A stretch of 64,000 bases of DNA from Aquabacterium sp. (GTDB taxonomy: Bacteria > Pseudomonadota > Gammaproteobacteria > Burkholderiales > Burkholderiaceae_C), in NCBI RefSeq assembly GCF_029946005.1, contig NZ_JAQSDR010000032.1, positions 1-64,000 on the forward strand, read 5' to 3'. Shown here piece after piece: positions 18,993-27,852 of this stretch; position 1 is the stretch's first letter; each line of letters starts with the position of its first letter. A model generated the notes under the pieces. The model saw only the letters and a program-made list of their open reading frames with translations, searched no databases and had not been told where the DNA came from. The position numbers and the translations under genes are program-made.

Positions 18993-19128
18993 CCGGCCAA
19001 CGATTATGAACCTCTGCCCTGACGGTGGCCAGGGTGAGGCAACATTCCACGGATGGCCATGAAATCAGCACGCGGGTGCCCAGGGGGAAAGGCGTAGGCT
19101 TGAACCATCGTCACTGCGAGGAACGAAC

Positions 19129-19713
19129 ATGGCCTTAGCCCCCAGATTCAAGCCCCTTGAGTTGTCTTCCTTGAACACGGCGCCCGGCTTGCCGCAAACG
19201 CACCGGCAAGCCCACCCTGAAGACCCTGCGCTGGCCCTGCTCACCGACCTGACCCACAGCGCCTGCGTGGTGGCCAGCCACCGCGACAGCCTGGAAAGCA
19301 CCCTTCACGTGATGATGAGGGCGGGCGTGCGCATGGTGTTCGTGTCGGGTGCCGACGGTCACCTGGTGGGAGTCGTCACGGCTGAACTGCTGCAAGGTGA
19401 GCGGCCGGTGCTTCGCGCGTCCAACCACCAGGTGGCGCACAAAGAGTTGACCGTGGCCGATTTGATGATCCCCATCAACCACTGGGAAGTGCTGGACCTC
19501 TCCCAGGTGCGAACGGCCCGCCTGGGTGACATCGTGGCCACCATGCACGAACATGGTTTGCGCTACCTGCTGGTCACTCAGCTCAAGGATGGGCAGACCA
19601 CCTTGCGCGGTTTGTTCTCCGCCACCCGTCTGGAACAGGCCCTGGGCACGTCCATTGGCAGCGACCTGCATTCGCGCAGCTTTGCAGAACTGGAAGCCGC
19701 GCTGGTGCGTTGA
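19129..19713 (+). CDS. CBS-domain protein
   Basis: A 194-residue soluble protein with two CBS-like motifs: about residues 40-95 (SACVVASHRDSLESTLHVM, GVRMVFVSGADGHLVGVVT) and 105-170 (LMIPINHWEVLDLSQV, EHGLRYLLVTQLKDG). Such pairs bind adenosyl nucleotides and act as energy or redox sensors. There is no fused effector domain, so its partner is unknown. It stands alone between hisF and the inverted block and may mark the breakpoint. Confidence 0.8.
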   Translation: MALAPRFKPLELSSLNTAPGLPQTHRQAHPEDPALALLTDLTHSACVVASHRDSLESTLHVMMRAGVRMVFVSGADGHLVGVVTAELLQGERPVLRASNHQVAHKELTVADLMIPINHWEVLDLSQVRTARLGDIVATMHEHGLRYLLVTQLKDGQTTLRGLFSATRLEQALGTSIGSDLHSRSFAELEAALVR

Positions 19714-19732
19714 CGCTGACGGCACAGGCCCG

Positions 19733-20482
19733 TCAGGCCGGGTTGTCGATGTCGATGAACTGGTGGGTCAAGCCGAACTCGCGTGCCACAGCCTCGCCCA
19801 GCGCCTGGACGCCGTAGCGTTCGCTGGCATGGTGCCCGCAGGCCATGAAGGCCACGCCGGTTTCACGGGCGTAGTGGGCCTGTGGTTCCGAGATTTCGCC
19901 CGTCAGGAACACGTCGGCGCCAGCCGCGATGGCTTCTTCGAAGAAACCTTGCGCACCACCGCTGCACCAGGCCACGCGCTTCAGAGGTCGGCCATCGCCG
20001 TTCAGCACGGTCGGGGTTCTGGCCAGCGCTGATGCCACCTGGCCGGTCAAACCGCTCAGCGTCAAGCCGTTGGGTGCCGGGCCCATGAAGCCCAGGTCCT
20101 GATCGCCAAATCGCCCGTCCGCGACCAGCCCCAGGCGCTCGCCCCATTGGGCGTTGTTGCCCAAAGTGGGGTGGGCGTCCAACGGCAGGTGGTAGGCCAG
20201 CAAACTGATGTTGTGTCCCAGCAACAAGGACAGCCGCTGCTTCATCCACCCCGTCACGCGCCCGTCGTGCCCCCGCCAGAACAAGCCGTGGTGGACCAGG
20301 ATGGCATCGGCCTGTGCCTCAATGGCCGCCTCAATCAGGGCCTTGCTGGCCGTGACCCCGGTGACGACCTTGCCCACTTGGCCCCGACCCTCAACTTGCA
20401 AACCATTCGGCCCATAATCCTTGAAGCGGGCCGCCTCCAGCACGGTGTTGAGGTGGCGGTGCAAAGTATCTCGGTCAATCAC
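19733..20482 (-). CDS. Nif3-like dinuclear metal-centre protein
   Basis: A member of the Nif3/YbgI (DUF34) family, toroidal hexamers with a dinuclear metal site; E. coli YbgI has been linked to GTP cyclohydrolase-like and peptidase-like activity but function is unsettled. Visible metal-binding motifs are FKDYGPNGLQVEG, ILVHHGLFWRG, LLAYHLPLDAHPTLGNN and ACGHHASERYGVQALGE. The GTG at 20482 gives 249 residues and has AAAGGG upstream; a TTG at 20512 would overlap the protease start. It is divergent from the protease by 29 bases. Confidence 0.88.
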   Translation of the reverse strand: MIDRDTLHRHLNTVLEAARFKDYGPNGLQVEGRGQVGKVVTGVTASKALIEAAIEAQADAILVHHGLFWRGHDGRVTGWMKQRLSLLLGHNISLLAYHLPLDAHPTLGNNAQWGERLGLVADGRFGDQDLGFMGPAPNGLTLSGLTGQVASALARTPTVLNGDGRPLKRVAWCSGGAQGFFEEAIAAGADVFLTGEISEPQAHYARETGVAFMACGHHASERYGVQALGEAVAREFGLTHQFIDIDNPA

Positions 20483-20511
20483 GGCGGGCCCTTTTGGAGT
20501 CTGTGGGTTCA

Positions 20512-21708
20512 ATGCGCAAACTTTGGATGATTTTCTCGCAAGCCGTCACGGTGCTCGTGGCGGCGTTGTTCGTGGTGACCACGCTCAAGCCGCAGTGGAT
20601 ACAGTCTATGCCTTGGCAGGCCCACCAGCCTGCCACGGTCATCACGGCGCCAGTGGCCACCACGCCCACGGGTGGTTTGTCGGGCACGCCCATGCTCAGT
20701 TTCAGCGATGCCGCCAAACGCGCGGCGCCCGCGGTGGTCAGTGTGATGACGTCCAGCAAGGCGGCCGCCTCGCGCCCAGGCTCGCGGCAAAACGACCCTT
20801 GGTTCAGGTACTTCTTTGGCGAGCAGGGCAGTCAGCCGCAATCGGGCATTGGCTCAGGCGTGATCGTCTCGTCCAACGGCTATGTCCTGACCAACAACCA
20901 CGTGGTCGAGCGCATGGACGACATCGAAGTCATGCTGACCGATGGACGCAAGGCGCGCGCCAAGGTCATTGGCAGCGACCCCGAGACCGATTTGGCCGTG
21001 CTCAAGATCGAACTGGATCGCCTGCCCGCCATCACCTTTGGCAACTCAGATACCCTGCAGGTGGGCGACGCCGTGCTGGCCATTGGCAACCCCTTTGGCG
21101 TGGGCCAGACCGTCACGGCGGGCATCGTCAGCGCCCTGGGCCGCAACCAGCTGGGCATCAACACCTTCGAAAATTTCATCCAAACTGACGCCGCCATCAA
21201 CCCCGGAAATTCAGGCGGTGCGTTGGTAGACGCCAGCGGCAGTCTGATGGGCATCAACAGCGCCATCTATTCGCGCTCAGGGGGCAGTCTGGGGATTGGC
21301 TTTGCCATCCCCGTGTCCACGGCTCAGCATGTGCTGGAAAGCCTGATCCGCGATGGTCAGGTCACGCGTGGCTGGATCGGCGTTGAACCGCGTGATCTGA
21401 CAGCGGAGATTGCCGAGACCTTCAACCTGCCGCTCAAGGATGGTGTGCTGATCACCGGGGTGCTGCAAAACGGGCCGGCTGCCCAAGGCGGGGTGCACCC
21501 GGGTGACGTGGTCGTTCAGATCGCACAGACCCCGGTGGCCAATACCTCGCAGTTGCTCAACGCGGTGGCCAGCCTGAAGCCGGGTGAGCCCGCCAAGATC
21601 ACCGTTCAGCGGGCTGGCAAGATGCTGGCGCTTGACGTGGTGGCCGCGCAGCGACCCAAGGCGTCACGCAACGAGATCGCCCGCCAGGAAGCGCCTCAGG
21701 AAGAGTGA
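20512..21708 (+). CDS. DegS-like periplasmic serine protease (S1C, one PDZ domain)
   Basis: A 398-residue trypsin-like protease. An N-terminal membrane anchor spans about residues 5-25, then the protease domain with catalytic triad His130 (LTNNHVVE), Asp160 (ETDLAVLK) and Ser234 (INPGNSGGALVD), then a single PDZ domain (RGWIGVEPRDLTAEIAETFN to the end). One PDZ domain and an uncleaved anchor make it DegS-like rather than DegP/DegQ-like. DegS cuts anti-sigma factors in envelope stress in E. coli; whether this one does is not known. Its end overlaps the convergent tatC gene by 13 bases. Confidence 0.88.
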   Translation: MRKLWMIFSQAVTVLVAALFVVTTLKPQWIQSMPWQAHQPATVITAPVATTPTGGLSGTPMLSFSDAAKRAAPAVVSVMTSSKAAASRPGSRQNDPWFRYFFGEQGSQPQSGIGSGVIVSSNGYVLTNNHVVERMDDIEVMLTDGRKARAKVIGSDPETDLAVLKIELDRLPAITFGNSDTLQVGDAVLAIGNPFGVGQTVTAGIVSALGRNQLGINTFENFIQTDAAINPGNSGGALVDASGSLMGINSAIYSRSGGSLGIGFAIPVSTAQHVLESLIRDGQVTRGWIGVEPRDLTAEIAETFNLPLKDGVLITGVLQNGPAAQGGVHPGDVVVQIAQTPVANTSQLLNAVASLKPGEPAKITVQRAGKMLALDVVAAQRPKASRNEIARQEAPQEE

Positions 21709-22490
21709 TCGGTGGAGGCCGCGTCAGCGCCAGCCTCTTCCTTGGGCTTGCCCGACAGTTGGGCCGCCCAGATGCCGATTTCATAGAGGATGCACATCGG
21801 GATGGCCAGGGCCAACTGGGACACCACGTCGGGTGGCGTGACCACGGCCGCGATCACAAAGGCGATCACGATGAAGTAACGGCGAAAGTCCTTGAGCTTT
21901 TGCACGGTCACGATGCCCATGTGAGCCAGGATGACCAGCACCACCGGCACCTCGAAAGCCGCTCCAAAAGCCAGGAACATGTTGAGCACAAAGCTCAGGT
22001 AGGACTCGATGTCAGGTGCGGCCGTGATGCTCTTGGGCGCAAAACTCTGGATGAAGGCAAAGACCTGCCCGAACACAAAGAAATAGCAAAACGCCACGCC
22101 CATGAAGAACAGCAGGGTGCTGGAGACGATCAGCGGCATCACCAGCTTTTTCTCATGGGTGTACAGCCCTGGCGCCACGAAGGACCAGACCTGGTACAGC
22201 ACCACCGGCAAGGCCAGCAAAAAGGCCGCCATCATGGTGATCTTGATGGGCACCATGAAAGGCGAGATCACGTTGGTGGCGATCAAGGTGGCGCCTTTGG
22301 GCAGGTGGGCCACCAGCGGGGCGGCCAACAGGTCGTACAGATTAGCCGGTCCGGGGTAGATGGCCAGGATGGCAAAGGCCAGGCCGATGGCCAGCGCGGC
22401 GCGGATCAGTCGGTCGCGCAGTTCAATCAGGTGGGCAACGAAGGGCTGCTCGGCGCCCTCCAGTCCAGGCTTGGGATCGTTGTCGCTCAC
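21696..22490 (-). CDS. tatC: Sec-independent translocase subunit TatC
   Basis: TatC is the polytopic core of the twin-arginine translocase and binds RR signal peptides. The 264-residue product has six hydrophobic segments and the conserved FVAHLIELRDRLIRAAL at the cytoplasmic N-terminus, plus a FEVPVVL segment. It starts with GTG. The C-terminal KPKEEAGADAASTD tail is not conserved. tatA-tatB-tatC run in that order on this strand downstream of hisI-hisE. Confidence 0.96.
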   Translation of the reverse strand: MSDNDPKPGLEGAEQPFVAHLIELRDRLIRAALAIGLAFAILAIYPGPANLYDLLAAPLVAHLPKGATLIATNVISPFMVPIKITMMAAFLLALPVVLYQVWSFVAPGLYTHEKKLVMPLIVSSTLLFFMGVAFCYFFVFGQVFAFIQSFAPKSITAAPDIESYLSFVLNMFLAFGAAFEVPVVLVILAHMGIVTVQKLKDFRRYFIVIAFVIAAVVTPPDVVSQLALAIPMCILYEIGIWAAQLSGKPKEEAGADAASTDHSS

Positions 22491-22502
22491 AAAGGGGTCA
22501 CA

Positions 22503-22994
22503 TCAAGGTTGGTGGCGGGCACGGGCGGCCGGTGGGCGGAACCGCGCCACCCGGGCCGCGCCCGATTGCACATGGCGGCGCACGCCATTTTGCTGTTTGT
22601 ACCAAATCGGCATGGCCGCGCGCTTGAGCCGCCAGTTCTTGCGAACGGGCTGGGGCACGAAGCTGTTGTACGACGTCTGATGCAGGTCGTTGTAGTAGCT
22701 GTCCGATTGGCCGCTGCCCAGGGCGGAGTTGATCTCGCCCTCAGTGTGGCTGATGCCATCCGAGACCGATTGCCCCACATGGCGAGCCGCGTCTTCAAAC
22801 CCGCTTTTCACCTTCTTGAGTTCTTCAAGTTCGATGGAGCGGTTGACTTCGGATTGCACTTGCGACACATAGCGCTGTGCCTTGCCGACGAGCAAGCCCA
22901 CCGTTCGGGCCACGCGCGGCAGTTTTTCGGGCCCGATCACGATCAGGGCCACAGCGCCGATCAGCGCGAGTTTGTCAATGCCAAAGTCGATCAT
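22503..22994 (-). CDS. tatB: Sec-independent translocase subunit TatB
   Basis: TatB has one N-terminal membrane helix (MIDFGIDKLALIGAVALIVI), the GPEKLPRVAR hinge and an amphipathic helix. It then has a long, poorly conserved cytoplasmic tail (163 residues in all). It works with TatC as the signal-peptide receptor. It is 29 bases after tatA and 12 before tatC. Confidence 0.93.
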   Translation of the reverse strand: MIDFGIDKLALIGAVALIVIGPEKLPRVARTVGLLVGKAQRYVSQVQSEVNRSIELEELKKVKSGFEDAARHVGQSVSDGISHTEGEINSALGSGQSDSYYNDLHQTSYNSFVPQPVRKNWRLKRAAMPIWYKQQNGVRRHVQSGAARVARFRPPAARARHQP

Positions 22995-23023
22995 GGCTCA
23001 ATGGTCCTCACCGGACGCAGGCC

Positions 23024-23272
23024 TCACGACTTGGTCTTGGCTTCGACATCGACGGTGTTGGCGTCGGTCTTGGCGTGGTTGGTGACCTGCTGCGAAGCGG
23101 GTGATCCAGGGGCGGCGGACGCGTCGGTGGTGCCGCCATCCTTCATGCCGTCCTTGAAGCCCTTCACGGCGGAACCCAGGTCGCCGCCAATGTTCTTGAG
23201 CTTCTTGGTGCCAAAAACCATCATCACGATCACCAGCACGATCAACCAGTGCCAAATGCTGAATGAACCCAT
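23024..23272 (-). CDS. tatA: Sec-independent translocase subunit TatA
   Basis: TatA is the pore-forming or membrane-thinning subunit. The 82-residue protein has the family's membrane helix ([19 protein letters not shown]), hinge and amphipathic helix ([20 protein letters not shown]), then a short acidic tail. AGGAGAG lies directly before the ATG. There are 72 bases between it and hisE, with no hinT gene as in some relatives. Confidence 0.94.
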   Translation of the reverse strand: MGSFSIWHWLIVLVIVMMVFGTKKLKNIGGDLGSAVKGFKDGMKDGGTTDASAAPGSPASQQVTNHAKTDANTVDVEAKTKS

Positions 23273-23344
23273 GTCGCTCTCCTAAACCGGTCTTTCGACC
23301 AAAAACAAAAAAACAATCCAGGCCATCTTGCCTGTGATTGATGA

Positions 23345-23737
23345 CTACATGTTGTCGCCTTCGGCGTTTGGGCGGGGGGGCGCCGTGCGCAGGGCAAATT
23401 CTTCCAGCCCGGACAAGCCTTCGCGGCGGGCCAATTCGGACACCACATCAGCAGGGCTGAGCCCGAAGTGCGCCATCGCCACCATGGCATGAAACCACAG
23501 ATCGGCGAATTCGCCCACCAAGGCCTTGCTGTGTTCGGGGCTGGGGTGAGCGGCGGCGTCCTTGGCCGCCATGACCGTTTCGGTGGCCTCTTCGCCCACT
23601 TTTTTCAGGATGGCGTCCGTCCCTTTGTGGAACAGGCGCGCCACATAGCTCTTGTCCGGATCGCCGCCTTTGCGGGATTCAATGACGGCGGCCAGGCGCA
23701 GCAGGACGTCGGTGGTGGTGGCCAAAGGTTCACTCAT
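23345..23737 (-). CDS. hisE: Phosphoribosyl-ATP pyrophosphatase
   Basis: HisE removes pyrophosphate from phosphoribosyl-ATP, the second step of histidine synthesis. The 130-residue all-helical protein shows the MazG-like [12 protein letters not shown] metal site and the [15 protein letters not shown] segment. It lies 22 bases after hisI and about 5 kb from the main his operon, on the opposite strand. Confidence 0.93.
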   Translation of the reverse strand: MSEPLATTTDVLLRLAAVIESRKGGDPDKSYVARLFHKGTDAILKKVGEEATETVMAAKDAAAHPSPEHSKALVGEFADLWFHAMVAMAHFGLSPADVVSELARREGLSGLEEFALRTAPPRPNAEGDNM

Positions 23738-23759
23738 GGGGCATTGGGGAAGAGGGCAG

Positions 23760-24149
23760 TCACTTGTAAATGTGCTCAGGGTCTTTGAGGACGGGATCCA
23801 CGCTCACCCATTGGCCTTGTTCGTACTTCTGGAAAAAGCAGCTGTGGCGGCCCGTGTGGCAGGCGATGCCGGGCGTGTGCCCCAGTTGCTCAACGCGCAG
23901 CAGCACCACATCGTTGTCACAGTCGAGGCGGATGGCCTGTACTTTTTGGGTGTGCCCTGATTCTTCGCCCTTGTGCCACAAACGCTGGCGCGAGCGGCTC
24001 CAGTACACCGCTTCGCCGATTTCGGCGGTTCGTGCCAAGGCCTCACGGTTCATCCATGCAAACATCAGCACATCACCTGTGCTGGCTTCTTGCGCGATCA
24101 CGGGCACCAGGCCCTGGTCATCCCAGCGAATGTCATCCAACCAATTCAT
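23760..24149 (-). CDS. hisI: Phosphoribosyl-AMP cyclohydrolase
   Basis: HisI opens the adenine ring of phosphoribosyl-AMP, the third pathway step; it is a zinc enzyme that also needs magnesium. The 129-residue product has [29 protein letters not shown], the DCDNDVVLL aspartate cluster that binds magnesium and [11 protein letters not shown] with zinc ligands. The ATG at 24149 matches the family start (MNWLDDIRW); a longer frame reaches 24203 but runs into the pdxA promoter. It begins the hisI-hisE-tatABC operon. Only 52 bases separate it from the divergent pdxA start. Confidence 0.95.
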   Translation of the reverse strand: MNWLDDIRWDDQGLVPVIAQEASTGDVLMFAWMNREALARTAEIGEAVYWSRSRQRLWHKGEESGHTQKVQAIRLDCDNDVVLLRVEQLGHTPGIACHTGRHSCFFQKYEQGQWVSVDPVLKDPEHIYK

Positions 24150-24201
24150 GGATGCTAGTGTAGCAATCGCAATGCCAGCTCGTTGCTGGGACAATGTCGC
24201 C

Positions 24202-25266
24202 ATGCAGACTTCTCACCTCTTTCCAGGGCCTGCGCTCGCCCTGACCATGGGCGACGCCTGTGGCATCGGCCCCGAGATCATCGCGCGCCTTTGGCTGGAT
24301 TCGGCCATGCCGCAGGCCTTGGTGCTGGGTTCTCCAGAGGTCATGCGCCGGGCGGCGGCTTGGGTGGCCCACGCCCGGGGGGGGCATGCACCGGCCGTGG
24401 TGGAAGTTCAGGATGCAAAAAATTGGGCCGATGTGCCGGTCGGCGCGATGCCCGTCTGGGCGCCACCGGGTTTGCCGCAAGACCTGATGGACGCCTCTGT
24501 GGGGGCGGTGGATGTGCGTGCTGGGCGTGCCGCCGCCGCCTGCATCCGTGCGGCCGTGCAACTGGCTCAGGGCGGCGTGGTCGCCGGCATCGTCACCGCG
24601 CCGCTGCACAAAGAGGCGCTGGCGCTCGCTGGCGAGCCTTATCCGGGCCACACCGAGCTTTTGCAGGCTGAAGGTGCACCAGCAGGCCAACCGCCCGCGC
24701 CCGTGCGCATGATGCTGGCCAACGACCAGCTCAAGACCGTGCTGGTTACCATCCACATGGCCCTGCGCCAGGCGATCGACGCGGTCACTTTTGGGGCGGT
24801 ACTGGAAACCATCCGCATTGCCCACGACAGCGCCAAACTGTGGGGCGTTGAGCGTCCTCGCATTGCCGTGGCCGGCTTGAATCCACATGCGGGGGAGGGC
24901 GGCTTGTTTGGCCACGAAGAGATCCACACCATTGGCCCGGCCATCCAGGCGGCACGGGCCCTGGGCATCAACGCGATTGGGCCCCTCGCGCCCGACACCG
25001 TCTTCATGCGTGCCCGCCACGCGGTGGACCATCCCGGCGAGTTCGACATGGTGATCGCGATGTACCACGATCAGGGCCTGATCCCGGTGAAGTACCTCGG
25101 CTTGGACCATGGCGTGAATGTCACGCTCGGCCTGCCCTTCGTGAGAACCAGCCCGGACCATGGCACCGCGTTTGATCTGGCGGGAACAGGCCGCGCCGAT
25201 CCTTCCAGCCTGCTGCAGGCCTGGCGCATGGCGCGCCAACTGGTGAACGGGCGGGGTGCCGCTTAA
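24202..25266 (+). CDS. pdxA: 4-hydroxythreonine-4-phosphate dehydrogenase family
   Basis: PdxA oxidises 4-phosphohydroxythreonine in pyridoxal phosphate synthesis; close paralogues (PdxA2) act in threonate or erythronate catabolism. The 354-residue product has the metal-binding His residues in [21 protein letters not shown] and [14 protein letters not shown], and [13 protein letters not shown]. The usual N-terminal GDPAGIGPE is written here as GDACGIGPE. No ksgA lies beside it and no DUF1537 kinase either, so biosynthetic or catabolic use is not decided by context. Its stop overlaps the stop of the convergent DUF1631 gene. Confidence 0.85.
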   Translation: MQTSHLFPGPALALTMGDACGIGPEIIARLWLDSAMPQALVLGSPEVMRRAAAWVAHARGGHAPAVVEVQDAKNWADVPVGAMPVWAPPGLPQDLMDASVGAVDVRAGRAAAACIRAAVQLAQGGVVAGIVTAPLHKEALALAGEPYPGHTELLQAEGAPAGQPPAPVRMMLANDQLKTVLVTIHMALRQAIDAVTFGAVLETIRIAHDSAKLWGVERPRIAVAGLNPHAGEGGLFGHEEIHTIGPAIQAARALGINAIGPLAPDTVFMRARHAVDHPGEFDMVIAMYHDQGLIPVKYLGLDHGVNVTLGLPFVRTSPDHGTAFDLAGTGRADPSSLLQAWRMARQLVNGRGAA

Positions 25267-27743
25267 GCAGCTGATCTGTTACCGGCCAGGGCGGCCAGCT
25301 GGCGCCGGGCGCGCATCGTGGCGCGCTCAATCAACTCTGATTGCTCGAACGCCTTGAAGCGGCCCGAGTCGCACATCTTGGCCAGAGTGCGCGAGGTGAG
25401 CGAGATGGTCTGTTTGTACTGGTGGCCTTGCGTGAAGATGAAGAAGCTGCGGCCATCGCTGATCCAGGTCAGGCGCACCCGCTTCCACTCGCCCTGCATC
25501 AGCATCTGGTAGGCCGTGCCTTTGTTGATGTGGTGGACCAGCTGCGCACCGGCCGAGGGCACCGGCGGTGCGTCCAGGTTGATGTCGATGTCCAGCAGGC
25601 TGGGATCGCTGGGGCCCGCGGCGTCCAGGTCGATGTCCAGAGGCTCGTTGGCCAATGCGGCCTCGGGCATGAAGCCCGCCTGTTTGATTTCGGCGGCGCT
25701 CAGGGCCGTCACCACGGTCAGCGTGGGGATCTCTGCAATGTTGTCCAGCGACGCGGGCAAGGGATCGTTGGCAGCCTCTTCCCGGCTGGGGATGGTGATC
25801 TTTTCGACCTTGGTCAGCTGCGCCTCAAGCATGCGCACCGTCAGGTCGTGTTGCGGCTGGGCCTTGAGCGATTCCGCGTGCGAGGGCAGCAGTTTGGAGA
25901 AGAAATCCTGCTTAGCCTCTTCTGACCATTGGATCATCGCCAGGCCTTCGTTGAGGTCCTTCATCAGTTGCGGCAGTTTCATCAGAAACTCTTTGCGCAA
26001 CTGCGGGCTGCCCTTGGGCTGCACGCTCAAGGCCAGGTCGTGCCCGGCTTTCTTGACCCGTTGCGCCATCACTGACTGGGCGCCGTCCCGGGCGCTGGCC
26101 ATCACCTGCACTTGGCTCCAAATCTGGGTCAGGAAGTCGCGGACGAACTCTGGCATCTCGACCGACGCCAGTTCCTTCTTGAGCACCTGCATGTAGCGCT
26201 GCTGCACGCGCAGGTCGGCTTCCTTGCCGCTGAGCAGGGCGGCCACGGCGGCGTTCTCAGCACCTTCCTGGCGGCTTTGTTCGTCGATGAAGGCTTCCAG
26301 CTCCGTCAGCTTGGCCTCGTACAGCTCCATCCGGTCGAAGTCGCCTTCAACCACATCGTCCACCAGGGCAGTGATCCGGGCCAGATAGGCCTGCCCCACG
26401 CCTTGTTCATGGTCGTCAAACGTGGCCGAGAGACTGGCGATGCGGTTCACGAAACGCCGCACCGGGTGTTTCCGCGAGCTGAAAAATCCCATGTCCTGCA
26501 AGGCCACGCGCAGCACGGGCAATTGCAGGCGGGCAATCTGGCGGGCCATTTGCGGCGATACCTTAGGGTCCGACAAAACCTGGTCGAACAAGGCCGCCAC
26601 GATGTCGATGACCATCTGGTCCAGCGCCGCGCCGCCGCTGGCGCGAACCAGTTCATCGCGGTGAGCGCGGATCATGTTCACGGCCATCATCGGGCCGGCA
26701 AATCCGCCTTGGACGACGCCATCGATCGGCACGCCAGGGAAGGTGCCTGCAAAGTCGGCGGCCGAGGCGACCGAGCCCGCGTCCACGCCGCCCCAGCCTT
26801 GCAGGTAGGGCACGCTGTTGAGTCGGCGGATCAGGGAGTTGAATTCGCCGGCGGCGTTTTGTCCTGCCGGGTGCGCCCCCCCCATGCCGCCCATGCCAGA
26901 GTGCGCGCCTGACATGGGGGTGTTGAAGGCCGAAGCGGGCATCGACACGCCAAACATCTCACTCAAGGCTTTGGCCGCGCGCTGGTGTGCCTGCAATGGC
27001 GTGGTGCCGCTGTGGCCGAGCGCCGTGTCGTTAAACGCGCCTGGTTGGGTAGGCAAGGTCCCTGCCAAGCTTCCAGGGCTTGTGGTTCGGCCGCCCTGGG
27101 TGGACGAGCGGAACTTGCTGGCACTGACCGGGTTCACCGGGCGCACGCCTTGCGAGCGCAGTTCTGTCACCGTCATCTCATAACTGTTCTTGAGCCCGCC
27201 CGCCAGGTGTCGGCCAATCTGCTGGGCCAGCAGGGTGCTCACTTCCGGGTCAACACTGACCTCGGTCAAGGCTTCCAGCAAGGCGCCACTGACCGTCTGT
27301 GGGCGCAGCGGGTTATGTTCGGCCAGAGCGTCATCAAGGAGTGGGCTGAGGTGGTCGTGAACGGCCTTGAACTCGGTCTCGCACTCCTGGCTCAGGCTTT
27401 GCGCGAGCCGTTCGGCCACGACATTGCGCTCAACTTCGGCATTGTCGACCAGGCTGAGGGCGTCCCAGTCGGTTTCCGCATAGGCCGTGCCGGTCACAGT
27501 TTTGCGTCGGGAATCCTTGTTGACGCGTTTGCGCAATTCGACCATGAAGGCCATGTTGAGCGCCGAGGTCTTGCGTTGCAGGTCGAACTCGGCCGTCATC
27601 AGCAACTGACGGTGCGCATTGCTGGTGGAGGTGGTCGCCAGCAGCCCCATCTGGCTGCTGGCTTTGTCCACGGCCTCCGCCATCGCCACCTGGATGCGGC
27701 TGAGCGATGCCTGCAAAACGGGTTCAAGACGGGGGTCGGTCAC
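25263..27743 (-). CDS. DUF1631-family protein, long paralogue
   Basis: An 826-residue, mostly helical cytoplasmic protein of unknown function. Pieces that match the shorter paralogue at 4411-6369 include LKVSPQMARQIARLQLPVLR-type and KHPVRRFVNRIASLSATFDD-type segments (there: SSVKDVIGRLQASVVRVAL and EHPAWSLINQIAAHASDHPQ) and the beta-rich C-terminus (KGTAYQMLMQGEWKRVRLTW). A Gly/Pro/Ser-rich linker near residues 205-310 is extra in this copy. It starts with GTG. It is convergent with pdxA and followed upstream on the same strand by mscL after 109 bases. Confidence 0.78.
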   Translation of the reverse strand: MTDPRLEPVLQASLSRIQVAMAEAVDKASSQMGLLATTSTSNAHRQLLMTAEFDLQRKTSALNMAFMVELRKRVNKDSRRKTVTGTAYAETDWDALSLVDNAEVERNVVAERLAQSLSQECETEFKAVHDHLSPLLDDALAEHNPLRPQTVSGALLEALTEVSVDPEVSTLLAQQIGRHLAGGLKNSYEMTVTELRSQGVRPVNPVSASKFRSSTQGGRTTSPGSLAGTLPTQPGAFNDTALGHSGTTPLQAHQRAAKALSEMFGVSMPASAFNTPMSGAHSGMGGMGGAHPAGQNAAGEFNSLIRRLNSVPYLQGWGGVDAGSVASAADFAGTFPGVPIDGVVQGGFAGPMMAVNMIRAHRDELVRASGGAALDQMVIDIVAALFDQVLSDPKVSPQMARQIARLQLPVLRVALQDMGFFSSRKHPVRRFVNRIASLSATFDDHEQGVGQAYLARITALVDDVVEGDFDRMELYEAKLTELEAFIDEQSRQEGAENAAVAALLSGKEADLRVQQRYMQVLKKELASVEMPEFVRDFLTQIWSQVQVMASARDGAQSVMAQRVKKAGHDLALSVQPKGSPQLRKEFLMKLPQLMKDLNEGLAMIQWSEEAKQDFFSKLLPSHAESLKAQPQHDLTVRMLEAQLTKVEKITIPSREEAANDPLPASLDNIAEIPTLTVVTALSAAEIKQAGFMPEAALANEPLDIDLDAAGPSDPSLLDIDINLDAPPVPSAGAQLVHHINKGTAYQMLMQGEWKRVRLTWISDGRSFFIFTQGHQYKQTISLTSRTLAKMCDSGRFKAFEQSELIERATMRARRQLAALAGNRSAA

Positions 27744-27852
27744 GGGGCGGGTCCAGTCAGTTCAATCAATGGTCAGCTTTGCTCACCACCACTGTCCCAG
27801 AAAGGGACTTCTTTTGATCTCTGGATATCGACCGCTCCGGCCCCTTCTTTCG

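Noticed and set aside
21705..23285. Open frame of 526 codons antisense to tatC, tatB and tatA
   Set aside because: The three tat genes on the other strand are unmistakable, and this product is a His/Asp/Arg-rich artefact.
27794..27808. Small hairpin GTCCC-N5-GGGAC between DUF1631 and mscL
   Set aside because: Five pairs only; the T-rich stretch is on the strand that has no gene ending there, so it is not a credible terminator for mscL.
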